From contig JBOFYV010000085.1 in assembly GCA_051654865.1 (NCBI GenBank), positions 1 through 64,000 on the forward strand: a stretch of DNA of 64,000 nucleotides. The letters are read 5' to 3'. Each line of letters opens with the position of its first letter. Within the stretch, counting starts at the first letter, position 1. The DNA is from JBOFOR01 sp051654865. GTDB taxonomy: Bacteria > Bacillota > Clostridia > Peptostreptococcales > Peptostreptococcaceae. The notes beneath the pieces were generated by a model. It was not told the DNA's origin and made no database searches. It saw nothing but the letters and a program-made list of their open reading frames with translations. A program made the translations under genes and the position numbers. Positions 32,355 to 40,626 of this stretch are shown in pieces.

Positions 32355-33245
32355 TTATATACTATCTATTTTATTCCTTGTATAGAATGGTTCTATATGA
32401 ACTATAACTTGCACATTCTTTTCTAGCTTTTCTTTTATTTGATCTTCAATTTTGTGAGTGAGTATATGCGATTTTTCTACGTTTATATGAGGATTTACTA
32501 AGACATGCATATCTACATATATTTCATTCTTACTTCCCCTACTTCTTATTTTATGAACACCTTCTACATCTTCAAGCTCTTCAACTATTGATTTAATTAA
32601 TTCTTCTTCAACAGCTGCTTCATCAACTAGTACACCAGTAGATTCTTTGAAAATTTCATATGCTGCATAAAGTATAAATCCTGCTACTACTAACGATGTT
32701 AACGGATCAATAATTGCTGGTAATCCAAATTTCACACCGACTAATGTAGCTAACACCCCTATAGAAACAAATATATCACTTTTGGTATGCATCGAATCTG
32801 AAATTAATATATAACTATTTAATTTTTTTCCAACTTTATTTTCATAAATACACACAAAAACATTTATACATAGTGTAAAAATCAAAGCAATTAAACTTAT
32901 AATAGTAATTTCTGGTGTCACAGGATTTTGTAGTCTTTCTATAGCATCAAATACTATTTTACCTGCTACAAAAACTAACATTGCTCCAATAAATAAACTA
33001 GCCATTACCTCAAATTTTCTATGTCCATATGGATGCTCCTTATCCTTTGGTTTAGATGCTATACTTATTCCTATTAATCCTACTATATTTGATGATCCAT
33101 CTGAAATCGAATGAAAACCATCAGCAGTCATACTTGCACTTTTTATTGCAGTTCCAATTATAACTTTCAAGAACGCTACTCCCAAATTTGCAAATAGTAT
33201 TATCCATAATACCTTTTTAACTTGTTTATAATTATTACTCTCCAT
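32355..33245 (-). CDS. Cation diffusion facilitator family transporter
   Basis: A 296-residue CDF exporter with six membrane helices and a cytoplasmic C-terminal domain (about 210-296). Metal-site residues appear in ASMTADGFHSISDGSSNIVG (helix 2) and DSMHTKSDIFVSIGV (helix 5); HPYGHRKFEVMASL follows helix 2. Helix 2 keeps D/H-xxx-D, consistent with Zn, Mn or Fe export by proton antiport. The ATG at 33245 has GGGAG 5 nt upstream. The metal is not determined by sequence alone. Confidence 0.92.
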   Translation of the reverse strand: MESNNYKQVKKVLWIILFANLGVAFLKVIIGTAIKSASMTADGFHSISDGSSNIVGLIGISIASKPKDKEHPYGHRKFEVMASLFIGAMLVFVAGKIVFDAIERLQNPVTPEITIISLIALIFTLCINVFVCIYENKVGKKLNSYILISDSMHTKSDIFVSIGVLATLVGVKFGLPAIIDPLTSLVVAGFILYAAYEIFKESTGVLVDEAAVEEELIKSIVEELEDVEGVHKIRSRGSKNEIYVDMHVLVNPHINVEKSHILTHKIEDQIKEKLEKNVQVIVHIEPFYTRNKIDSI

Positions 33246-33309
33246 TGATACTCCCCCCAATATGATATTATTTTCTCTTTAATAATTAATCTCATTGTCC
33301 TTACACCTA

Positions 33310-33352
33310 AAAAATCCATGGTTTAGCCAAACAAGGCTATACCATGGATTTT
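33310..33352 (-). terminator. Intrinsic terminator overlapping the dinB stop
   Basis: AAAATCCATGGT/ACCATGGATTTT extended by TAGCC/GGCTA inside; it begins within the dinB stop codon region. Possibly bidirectional. Confidence 0.85.
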
Positions 33353-34448
33353 AAGTATCTATACTATTAATATATTCAAATAGAGTTATATTGGTGCCTT
33401 CTTCTTTTATATCTATTAAATTTGATACTGTAACACCTAGGAGTCTTATCTTTTTATTATTTCTCTCTACATTTTTTAGTAGATTATAAACATTAACTTT
33501 AATTTCATCATATCTTCCTACTGGATGTTCTAGACTTAAACTTCTTGTAATTTGAGTAAAATCATCATATTTAATTTTTAAAGTTATAGTTTTACCTATT
33601 TTCTCAGAGTATGCTAAACGCTCAGACACTTCTTCACATATTTCATCTAATATATTTAATACATCTTCATCATCCATACTCAAATTATGTCCTAATGTAG
33701 TTTCTGCTCCCACTGACTTTCTTTCTCTATATGGCTCTACTGGTCTATAATCTATACCTCTAGCTAATTGGTAAAATGTATATCCTCTATTTTTAAAAAT
33801 AACTTCAAGATTTCTAATATCTAACATTCTCAAATCATATCCATTATTTATACCTAGATTCTTTAATGTTTTTGCTGTTACTTTTCCAATGCCCCAAAAT
33901 TTATTTATGGGTAATTCATCTAGAAACTGTTGCTTATTTTCAGGAGTTATTACAGTTAGCCCATTGGGTTTATTATAATCTGATGCAAGTTTTGCTAGAA
34001 ATTTATTGTATGATACTCCTGCAGAAGCTGTTATACCAACTTCATTATATATTTCCTCTTTTATCATCTTAGCTATTTGAGTAGCATACTTTATATTTTT
34101 TTTATTTTCAGTTACATCTAAATATGCCTCATCTAATGATAATGGCTCTACCATATTTGTATATCTATAAAATATCTCTCTTATCTGTAACGATACCTGA
34201 TGATATACTTCAAATCTAGGTCTAACAAAAACTGCATATGGACATCTTTTATATGCTATTTTAGATGGCATAGCTGAATGAATTCCATACTTTCTAGCCT
34301 CATATGAGCAAGTTGATACGACGCCTCTACTGTGAGGTTGTCCTCCAACAACAACTGCTTTACCTCTAAGACTTGGATTATCTCTTTGCTCTACTGAAGC
34401 ATAAAATGCATCCATATCTATGTGAATAATTTTTCTATTATCCTCCAA
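33351..34448 (-). CDS. dinB: DNA polymerase IV
   Basis: A 365-residue Y-family translesion polymerase. Palm motifs are IIHIDMDAFYASVEQ and SLDEAYLDVTE with the metal-binding Asp and Asp-Glu; AGVSYNKFLAKLASDYNKPNG, a helix-hairpin-helix (FWGIGKVTAKTLKNLGI) and the little-finger domain follow. I choose a TTG start at 34448, 9 nt after GGGAGG; the frame also opens at an ATG 21 nt earlier with no site. It copies past damaged bases. No LexA-like box is seen upstream; a repeat shared with DUF1846 is (34610-34643). The usual beta-clamp motif near the C-terminus was not identified with certainty. Confidence 0.93.
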   Translation of the reverse strand: MEDNRKIIHIDMDAFYASVEQRDNPSLRGKAVVVGGQPHSRGVVSTCSYEARKYGIHSAMPSKIAYKRCPYAVFVRPRFEVYHQVSLQIREIFYRYTNMVEPLSLDEAYLDVTENKKNIKYATQIAKMIKEEIYNEVGITASAGVSYNKFLAKLASDYNKPNGLTVITPENKQQFLDELPINKFWGIGKVTAKTLKNLGINNGYDLRMLDIRNLEVIFKNRGYTFYQLARGIDYRPVEPYRERKSVGAETTLGHNLSMDDEDVLNILDEICEEVSERLAYSEKIGKTITLKIKYDDFTQITRSLSLEHPVGRYDEIKVNVYNLLKNVERNNKKIRLLGVTVSNLIDIKEEGTNITLFEYINSIDT

Positions 34449-34609
34449 AAGCCATAACCTCCCTATCATAATTTATAAAATACTTTTATATTTTAATATA
34501 TAAATTAGAACTTTTTTATTTATTTTTGATTTTTTTTATAGAAATTACTTGCATTTTATTAATAAAACATTTAAAATAGGTATTCCAAGGAACTAAGTTA
34601 TCTTAAGTA

Positions 34610-34643
34610 CTTGGTAACCGTATATTTATATTTATTTGTTTTA
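34610..34643. repeat. Direct repeat, copy 1 (upstream of dinB)
   Basis: CTTGGTAACCGTATATTTAT continuing ATTTATTTG at 34610-34638 matches copy 2 at 36271 in 27 of the first 28 bases. It lies about 165 bp upstream of dinB and just past the DUF1846 terminator, next to an imperfect palindrome around AAGTACTT. Confidence 0.6.
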
Positions 34644-34664
34644 AGATTATAATTTTATATAAGA

Positions 34665-34697
34665 AAGACCATACTACCCCGCTGGTAATATGGTCTT
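34665..34697 (-). terminator. Intrinsic terminator after DUF1846
   Basis: AAGACCATACTACC pairs with GGTAATATGGTCTT (one mismatch) around CCGCT, 34 bp after the DUF1846 stop. Confidence 0.8.
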
Positions 34698-34730
34698 ATA
34701 TTTTCTCTTTTTTATTACTTTATTTTATAA

Positions 34731-36239
34731 TTAATTTGCATAATAAAGATTTTGTGATGGGTACTCTGGATCACTTGTAACATCTACTCCAAGTTCTCTA
34801 AATGTTTGTTCATCATTCTTACTTAATATAGTAGTTGAATGAACTTGAGATCCTTTTAATAATGGTAGTTTGTCAAGTACAGCTTGAGCAGTTGGATTTG
34901 TTACAGCACATATTGATAAAGCTGTTAATATTTCTTCACAACTTAACTCTGGTGTCCTACTTCCAAGTGTCTTAGTTTTTAAATTTACAATTGGCTCTAA
35001 TATTGCTGGCGATAATAAATGAATTTCATCACCTATATTAGCTAAGTATTTTATTGCATTTAATGTAGCTGCAGCACTTGCATTCATTAAATCAGAACCC
35101 CTACCAGTTAATATTGTTCCATCATTTAATTCTATTGCAACAACTGGACACATATCATTTTTGCTAGCTGTCTCCTTTAATTTATTGCTATAGTTTCTAG
35201 ATGGTATAACTACTTTTCTATCTTCAGGCTTTAAGTTAAGCTCTTCCATTATCATTTTTATTCTTTCATAAGCACCTTTATCTACTTGACCTTTTTTGTA
35301 TTCGCAAGCAGTTTTGAAATATCTTCTTATTATTTCTTGTCTTGATGCTTCAGCAACAACTTCATCATCTACTATACCGTAACCTACTCTATTAACACCC
35401 ATATCAGTTGGTGATTGATATATAGATTCTTTTCCTGTTATTTTTTCTATTATCTTTTTAAGAACTGGGAATAATTCTAAATCTCTATTATAGTTTACTG
35501 CCATTTCACCATATTTTTCAAGATGGAATGAATCTATCATATTAACATCTTTTAAATCTACTGTTGCAGCTTCATATGCTATATTTAAAGGATGCTTTAA
35601 AGGTACATTCCAAACTGGGAAAGTCTCAAACTTTGAGTATCCAACAGCATTTCCTCTTTTATTTTCATGATATAACTGACTTAAACAAGTTCCTAGTTTA
35701 CCACTATTTGGTCCTGGCGCTGTTACTACAACGATAGGTTTAGTTGTTTCTATATAAGGATTTGCCCCATATCCTTCATCACTTACTATTGTTTCAACAT
35801 CAGTTGGATATCCTTTTGTTGGAGCATGCTTATAAACTTTTATACCTCTACGTTCTAATTTATTTATAAATACTGTTGTAGCAGGTTGTCCTTCAAATCT
35901 TGTTATTACAACACTGTTTACATCTAATTCAAATTTTCTTAAATCATCGATTAATCTTAAAACTTCCATATCGTAAGTTATTCCGAAGTCGCCTCTTACT
36001 TTGTTTCTTTCAATATCTCCTGCATAAACACATATAACAACTTCTAACTTATCTTTTAAATGTTGTAATACTTTTATTTTTGCATTTTCATCAAATCCTG
36101 GTAGAACTCTTTTTGCGTGTAAATCTCCGATTAACTTTCCACCAAATTCTAAATAAAGCTTATCAAAGTTATTTACTCTCTCTAGTATATACTTTGATTG
36201 CTCTTCCAAGTATTTTTTGTGATCAAATCCTATCTTCAT
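34731..36239 (-). CDS. DUF1846 (UPF0371) family protein
   Basis: A 502-residue protein of full length for the UPF0371 family, found in many Firmicutes. It opens MKIGFDHKKYLEEQSKYILE, has GGKLIGDLHAKRVLPGFDEN, a nucleotide-binding-like VVVTAPGPNSGKLGTCLSQL, and SPTDMGVNRVGYGIVDDEVV. The function is not established. It stands alone, with a direct repeat just before its start (36271-36308) and at the far end of the unit (34610), which may carry a shared promoter or control site. Confidence 0.9.
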   Translation of the reverse strand: MKIGFDHKKYLEEQSKYILERVNNFDKLYLEFGGKLIGDLHAKRVLPGFDENAKIKVLQHLKDKLEVVICVYAGDIERNKVRGDFGITYDMEVLRLIDDLRKFELDVNSVVITRFEGQPATTVFINKLERRGIKVYKHAPTKGYPTDVETIVSDEGYGANPYIETTKPIVVVTAPGPNSGKLGTCLSQLYHENKRGNAVGYSKFETFPVWNVPLKHPLNIAYEAATVDLKDVNMIDSFHLEKYGEMAVNYNRDLELFPVLKKIIEKITGKESIYQSPTDMGVNRVGYGIVDDEVVAEASRQEIIRRYFKTACEYKKGQVDKGAYERIKMIMEELNLKPEDRKVVIPSRNYSNKLKETASKNDMCPVVAIELNDGTILTGRGSDLMNASAAATLNAIKYLANIGDEIHLLSPAILEPIVNLKTKTLGSRTPELSCEEILTALSICAVTNPTAQAVLDKLPLLKGSQVHSTTILSKNDEQTFRELGVDVTSDPEYPSQNLYYAN

Positions 36240-36270
36240 ATCTGCACCTCACTAAATTATTTAATTTTTT

Positions 36271-36308
36271 CTTGATAACCGTATATTTATATTTATTTAT
36301 ATTTGTTT
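36271..36308. repeat. Direct repeat, copy 2 (upstream of DUF1846)
   Basis: CTTGATAACCGTATATTTAT continuing ATTTATTTAT. It lies 32 bp before the DUF1846 start. In minus orientation it reads AAATATACGGTTATCAAG near its end, in the same orientation relative to DUF1846 as copy 1 has to dinB. The rest of the 348-bp gap holds a GC-rich patch at about 36346-36365 and the terminator of the next gene. Confidence 0.6.
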
Positions 36309-36542
36309 AAAGTGAATTTTAATTGTATACAAATAACTAAAATAACGTCTGGTCGCCACCCTTTATTTATGTTATCTAAAACACTATTTTTTCACTTTAA
36401 GTTTACATTATACATACAAGTTACATTTTTTTCAATAATATTTTTATTTTTATTTCTAATTGTTTTTATTTGATTTATAACTTACTTGCATTAATTGAAT
36501 ATTTTTTATAGTTATGTATATGATATTTTGTGCAAAATAAAA

Positions 36543-36575
36543 GACCTGTAATCATATTTTATATAATTACAGGTC
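36543..36575 (-). terminator. Intrinsic terminator after Cys-rich miniprotein
   Basis: Stem GACCTGTAAT/ATTACAGGTC with a 13-nt loop, with A and T tracts on both sides. Confidence 0.85.
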
Positions 36576-36587
36576 CTTTTTTAATAA

Positions 36588-36779
36588 TTAGCATCCACAG
36601 CCGTCAAACATATCTCCGCATGAGCAAACTATTAATAATAATATTAAGAAAGGTATCCAAGCACATATGTCCATATCTACCCAACAGTCTTGGAATGCTA
36701 AGAATAAGAAGAATAATACTATTATCCATATACCTCCACCAAATCCATCTTCACATCCACCAAATAATCTGTCTAACAT
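36588..36779 (-). CDS. Cys-rich small membrane protein, 63 aa
   Basis: A 63-residue protein with seven Cys (positions 9, 32, 39, 52, 54, 61, 63). Two hydrophobic stretches (about 17-30 and 40-53) enclose an acidic hinge with Trp and Cys; the C-terminus ends GDMFDGCGC. The GFGGGIWIIVLFFLFLAF segment faintly recalls YjcZ-type sporulation proteins, but the Cys pairs are unlike those. GGGGGG lies 8 nt before the ATG, and a strong terminator follows, so it is probably a real gene. The role is unknown; spore coat, metal binding or disulfide-linked membrane assembly are possible. Confidence 0.7.
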   Translation of the reverse strand: MLDRLFGGCEDGFGGGIWIIVLFFLFLAFQDCWVDMDICAWIPFLILLLIVCSCGDMFDGCGC

Positions 36780-36996
36780 CTTAATTGCCCCCCTGTTTCT
36801 TAATTAATAGAGTTTTTACTCTTACCTTATATTATGAATATACTAGTCATTTGGGCATAATTTTTATTTTTCAAATTTCATTATTAATCTACAGATTTTA
36901 TTAAAACTACTATGGTTAATCCTTTTTAACTTAAAGTACATTGCAATATTTAATCTTAATAAGATAATTATTGTTATAATAAAACATACTATTTTA

Positions 36997-38658
36997 TTAA
37001 ACTTCCATAATTATAGTGAATACACTTGGTCTTCGTTTTGTTTTGTTGTATAACAAGTTCTCTACTGATTTTTTGGTATTAGATTTCAATACCTGCCATT
37101 CTAAAATATTGTTAACTAAACAATTTTCAAGTTCATCCTTGGCAACTTCTTTTATTTTATTTATTAAATCTTCAGATTCTCTTGCATATATAAACCCTCT
37201 TGTTATTACATCTGGCCCAGATACTATACTATACGTCTCCTTATTTATTGCTACAACAATAGTAACCATACCATCTCTAGCTAAATCTCTTCTATCCCTT
37301 AATACAATATTTCCTACATCTCCAACTCCAATTCCATCTACATATATTACACCAGTGTGCACTCTTTTTGATGTATTTACTACTTCTTTAGATAGTTCTA
37401 GTACTTGGCCTGTTTCTAATGTAAATACATTTGATTTATCCATTCCTAATTTAATAGCTAAATCAGTATGATGCTTTAGGTGTCTATATTCTCCATGAAC
37501 AGGCATAAAATATTTTGGTTTTACTAGAGTATGAATTAACTTTAACTCTTCTTGGTATGCATGACCTGATACATGAATTTCTTCTAAATCTTCATATATT
37601 ACTTCTACACCTTTTCTAAATAATTGGTTTATAACCTTAGATACTAATTTGTCATTACCTGGTATAGGAGATGCTGATATTATAAACAAGTCATCTGGTT
37701 CAATAAAAACATTTCTATGAGATCCATATGCTATCCTAGACAAACCCGCCATAGGCTCACCTTGGCTTCCTGTAGTTATTATTGTTACTTTATCACTAGA
37801 ATACTGGCCTATTTGCTCTACATCTATAATAGATTCTTTTGGTATATGTAAATATCCCAACTTCATTGCAACTTCAGATATATTTACCATGCTTCTTCCA
37901 CTAAAAACTATTTTTCGATCATACTTCAAAGATGCATTTGCAATTTGTTGCATCCTATGAATATTAGATGCAAAGGTTGCAACAATAACCCTGCCTTTAG
38001 CCCCTGCAAATATTCTAGTTAAGGTTTCACCTATTGTTTTTTCTGAAAGTGAATGTCCTTGCCTTTCTACATTAGTACTATCTGCCATTAGTAGCAATAC
38101 TCCTTTTTTCCCAAGAGCAGATATCCTCCTTAAATCGGTTACCTTACCATCTATTGGTGTGTAATCTATTTTAAAGTCTCCTGTATGTAGTATCACTCCT
38201 ATTGGAGTATGTATAGCTAGTGCACAGGACTCTGCTATACTATGAGTTACCCTAATAAATTCTACTTTTAAATTTTCTAATTTTATAGAACTACCTGTTC
38301 TAACTGGTACAAGTTTTGTTTTAGATGCAATTCCATGTTCTTCTAGCTTATTTTCTACTAAACCTAAAGTTAACTTAGTACCATATACAGGCATATTTAA
38401 TTGTTTTAGTATATATGGTATAGCTCCAATATGATCTTCATGACCATGAGTTAAAAACAATCCCTTTACCTTTTCTTTGTTTTCTAATAAATACTTTATA
38501 TCTGGAATAACCAAATCAATTCCATACATATCTTCATCAGGAAAAGATATTCCACAATCTATAACTATAATTTCATCTTGATATTCTATCGCTGTTATAT
38601 TTTTCCCTATTTCACCCAATCCACCCAATGGAATCACTTTTATAACTTCATTATCCAT
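36997..38658 (-). CDS. rnj: Ribonuclease J
   Basis: A 553-residue RNase J of the usual length. The metallo-beta-lactamase motif is FLTHGHEDHIGAIPYI (metal His and Asp), with HTGDFKIDYTP downstream; the beta-CASP domain has ADSTNVERQGHS, TFASNIHRMQQIANA and the final SGHAYQEELKLIHTLVKPKY and MPVHGEYRHLKHH. The C-terminal domain about 450-553 serves dimer contacts. It is a 5'-3' exo- and endoribonuclease that drives mRNA decay and rRNA maturation. It is monocistronic here. Confidence 0.95.
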   Translation of the reverse strand: MDNEVIKVIPLGGLGEIGKNITAIEYQDEIIVIDCGISFPDEDMYGIDLVIPDIKYLLENKEKVKGLFLTHGHEDHIGAIPYILKQLNMPVYGTKLTLGLVENKLEEHGIASKTKLVPVRTGSSIKLENLKVEFIRVTHSIAESCALAIHTPIGVILHTGDFKIDYTPIDGKVTDLRRISALGKKGVLLLMADSTNVERQGHSLSEKTIGETLTRIFAGAKGRVIVATFASNIHRMQQIANASLKYDRKIVFSGRSMVNISEVAMKLGYLHIPKESIIDVEQIGQYSSDKVTIITTGSQGEPMAGLSRIAYGSHRNVFIEPDDLFIISASPIPGNDKLVSKVINQLFRKGVEVIYEDLEEIHVSGHAYQEELKLIHTLVKPKYFMPVHGEYRHLKHHTDLAIKLGMDKSNVFTLETGQVLELSKEVVNTSKRVHTGVIYVDGIGVGDVGNIVLRDRRDLARDGMVTIVVAINKETYSIVSGPDVITRGFIYARESEDLINKIKEVAKDELENCLVNNILEWQVLKSNTKKSVENLLYNKTKRRPSVFTIIMEV

Positions 38659-38815
38659 ATTTATTTACCTCTCATTCTTTACACAACATAACACTATATT
38701 AAAATTCTTTTGAATTTACTTAACGAACTCTTAAGTTATAATTAGTTTTATTTTTCCTATATTCCTAGATATTAATTCTTTTTTTAGTACAAAATTTAAT
38801 TTTCTATACACAAAA

Positions 38816-38845
38816 AAAGAAGTAGATAGGTTAATCTACTTCTTT
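38816..38845 (-). terminator. Intrinsic terminator after BMP lipoprotein gene
   Basis: Stem AAAGAAGTAGAT/ATCTACTTCTTT with a 6-nt loop, with A and T tracts at both edges, 7 bp after the stop. Confidence 0.88.
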
Positions 38846-38851
38846 TGGATA

Positions 38852-39886
38852 CTATTTTACCATAGCATTGTATTCTTTTTCATTCTTAGGAACTTTGATT
38901 TCTCCACTCTTTAACTTTGCTGTTTGCTCAGTTACAAGATCTAATATCTCTTGTGGCACTAAGTTCTTAGTAGTATCTGGTATACCAACAGCATTTTGAT
39001 CTAATCCGTATACTACTGTAGTTCCTCCTGCAAAGTTTCCTTCTACATATTCTTTAACTGTTTCAAATACTCCTACGTCAACTCTCTTTATAGCTGAAGT
39101 TAATACATTTTCTGGTGCTAAATCACTTTGATCTCTATCTACACCAATTGCATATTTATTAAGTTCTTTAGCTGATTCTATTGCTCCTGTACCAACATCT
39201 CCACCACATGTAAATATAACATCAGCATTTTTAGAGTACATTTGATTAGCTATAGCTTTTCCTTTAGCTTGATCTGTAAATGAGTTTGCATATTGAGACT
39301 GAACTTCAGCTTCTGGGTTAGCCGCTTTTACTCCTGCCATATATCCGTATTTAAATGTATCTATAACTGGTAACTCCATACCACCTATGAATCCTACATT
39401 GTTAGTTTTAGTCATTTTTCCTGCCACTAAACCAGCTAAGTAAGCAGATTCTTGAGCATTGAATTGTATTGCTTTTATATTTTCTGGAACTGTTGGATAA
39501 GTTTCATCAACTAAAACAAAGTTTTGTTCTGGATATTGCTTAGCACCTTCTTCTATAGCTGGTGCTAATTTCATACCTACTCCTAATATTAAGTCAACTT
39601 CTTCATCAACTAATGTTTCTATGTTAGTAGCATAATCTGAATCTTGCTTTGATTCTAAGTACTTAACTTTTACTCCTAGTTCCTTTTCAGCTTTTTGAAG
39701 ACCTTCCCATGCACTTTGGTTGAAACTTTGGTCGTTAACTCCTGCTACATCTGTTATCATAGCTATTGTTATCTGTTCTTTTTTCTCTCCCTCAGTTTTA
39801 GTTTCGCCTTTGTTTGAGCATCCTACTAATAATGATGCCGATACTACTGTAGCCGTTGCTAATGCTACCATTTTTTTAAATTTCAT
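38852..39886 (-). CDS. BMP family ABC transporter substrate-binding lipoprotein
   Basis: A 344-residue lipoprotein of the basic membrane protein (PnrA/TmpC) family. The signal peptide ends in LLVGC with the lipid-modified Cys at position 23. The mature part begins after a Lys/Glu linker with ITIAMITDVAGVNDQSFNQS, then VGFIGGMELPVIDTFKYGYM and DVIFTCGGDVGTGAIESAKE, family hallmarks. Such proteins deliver purine nucleosides to an ABC importer; no permease or ATPase gene is adjacent, so it would share one. A terminator hairpin with a long T run lies between promoter and gene, so expression may be attenuated. Confidence 0.92.
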   Translation of the reverse strand: MKFKKMVALATATVVSASLLVGCSNKGETKTEGEKKEQITIAMITDVAGVNDQSFNQSAWEGLQKAEKELGVKVKYLESKQDSDYATNIETLVDEEVDLILGVGMKLAPAIEEGAKQYPEQNFVLVDETYPTVPENIKAIQFNAQESAYLAGLVAGKMTKTNNVGFIGGMELPVIDTFKYGYMAGVKAANPEAEVQSQYANSFTDQAKGKAIANQMYSKNADVIFTCGGDVGTGAIESAKELNKYAIGVDRDQSDLAPENVLTSAIKRVDVGVFETVKEYVEGNFAGGTTVVYGLDQNAVGIPDTTKNLVPQEILDLVTEQTAKLKSGEIKVPKNEKEYNAMVK

Positions 39887-39918
39887 ATCATACCCTCCTG
39901 TCTATTACTTTAAAAAAA

Positions 39919-39946
39919 ATCCTTTTATCTAAAGAGATAAAAGGAT
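39919..39946 (-). terminator. Terminator hairpin in the BMP leader (attenuator candidate)
   Basis: A perfect 12-bp stem ATCCTTTTATCT/AGATAAAAGGAT with loop CTTT, followed on the minus strand by eight T residues, 33 bp before the gene start. The upstream segment AGATATAAAATGG could pair with the 5' arm instead, forming an antiterminator. Confidence 0.75.
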
Positions 39947-40034
39947 AGCTAGTCTGTTTATATTAATTTAACCATTTTATATCTTTTTAGTCTCTCTGTA
40001 CTAATTTAAAGTAATATTTTAATTTCTGTTTTAA

Positions 40035-40063
40035 ATTATTACATTTTTTAAGAAAGTTGTCAA
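40035..40063 (-). promoter_or_regulatory. Promoter of the BMP lipoprotein gene
   Basis: On the minus strand TTGACA (40058-40063), 17 bp, AATAAT (40035-40040). This gives a leader of about 140 nt before the start codon, containing the terminator hairpin. It is separate from the plus-strand repeat gene at 40261, which shares this 374-bp gap. Confidence 0.65.
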
Positions 40064-40260
40064 CGTTTTTCTATTTATATTTTAAATTTAATTTTAATTA
40101 TACTTAACTTTTTTAAATAATACTGTATTTATTTTTCTGAATCCTGAATCTTGTATTCTTGTTGTGTATAATGTATTTTTGAATTTTTAACAAGGATTAC
40201 GTTTTCAAAATATAGAAATAAATACTCATAATAAATTTTTTAAAAGGTGGGTGCTGTAAA

Positions 40261-40587
40261 ATGATAGAAATGGTTAAATTCCCTTATAATGTTAGAAGTG
40301 TTGCTAGATTAGATTCTGATAGTGTGGTTCACAATCATGTATATCACAATTGTCCTGTTGGTAAAGTTGACGAAAATAATATAGTATATAATAACAGAAA
40401 TTATCCTATTGGCAGAATTGATAAAGACGGAATTATACACAATGATCCTTTACACAATCGTCCTATCGGTAAAGTTGATGAAAATGGCATTGTCTATAAA
40501 GGAAATGATAAAATTGCAAGAATAGATGGAGACAACACATATGCTGGAGGAAGTGCATATTTATTATTAATACACGGAACTAGATAA
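40261..40587 (+). CDS. Repeat protein, 108 aa, beta-flower-like
   Basis: A 108-residue protein made of about five degenerate repeats of 17-20 residues with consensus [IV]GK[IV]DENGIVY: VARLDSDSVVH, VGKVDENNIVY, IGRIDKDGIIH, IGKVDENGIVY, IARIDGDN. Each pairs a basic residue-hydrophobic-Asp turn with Tyr or His four to six residues later. The pattern suggests a small beta-propeller-like or beta-flower fold that binds something at its centre. There is no signal peptide or membrane helix. GGTGG lies upstream of the ATG. The function is unknown; the gene is monocistronic with a strong terminator. Confidence 0.78.
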   Translation: MIEMVKFPYNVRSVARLDSDSVVHNHVYHNCPVGKVDENNIVYNNRNYPIGRIDKDGIIHNDPLHNRPIGKVDENGIVYKGNDKIARIDGDNTYAGGSAYLLLIHGTR

Positions 40588-40590
40588 TAC

Positions 40591-40624
40591 AAAATAAGCT
40601 CTCAAATTGAGAGCTTTTATTTTG
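40591..40624. terminator. Bidirectional terminator
   Basis: AAAATAAGCTCTC/GAGAGCTTTTATTTT around a short loop between two convergent genes. Confidence 0.9.
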
Positions 40625-40626
40625 TA

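Noticed and set aside
34449..34730. LexA box upstream of dinB
   Set aside because: GAACTAAGTTAT at 34591-34602 lacks a correctly placed GTTT/GTTC half, so it does not match the box pattern.
37016..37471. 151-codon plus-strand frame inside RNase J
   Set aside because: Antisense shadow of a strongly conserved gene; no ribosome site or domain.
39886..40030. Purine, preQ1 or T-box riboswitch in the BMP leader
   Set aside because: No conserved core sequences of these classes are visible (no purine-aptamer loops, no T-box GGTGG antiterminator). The attenuator layout is kept as an unclassified candidate.
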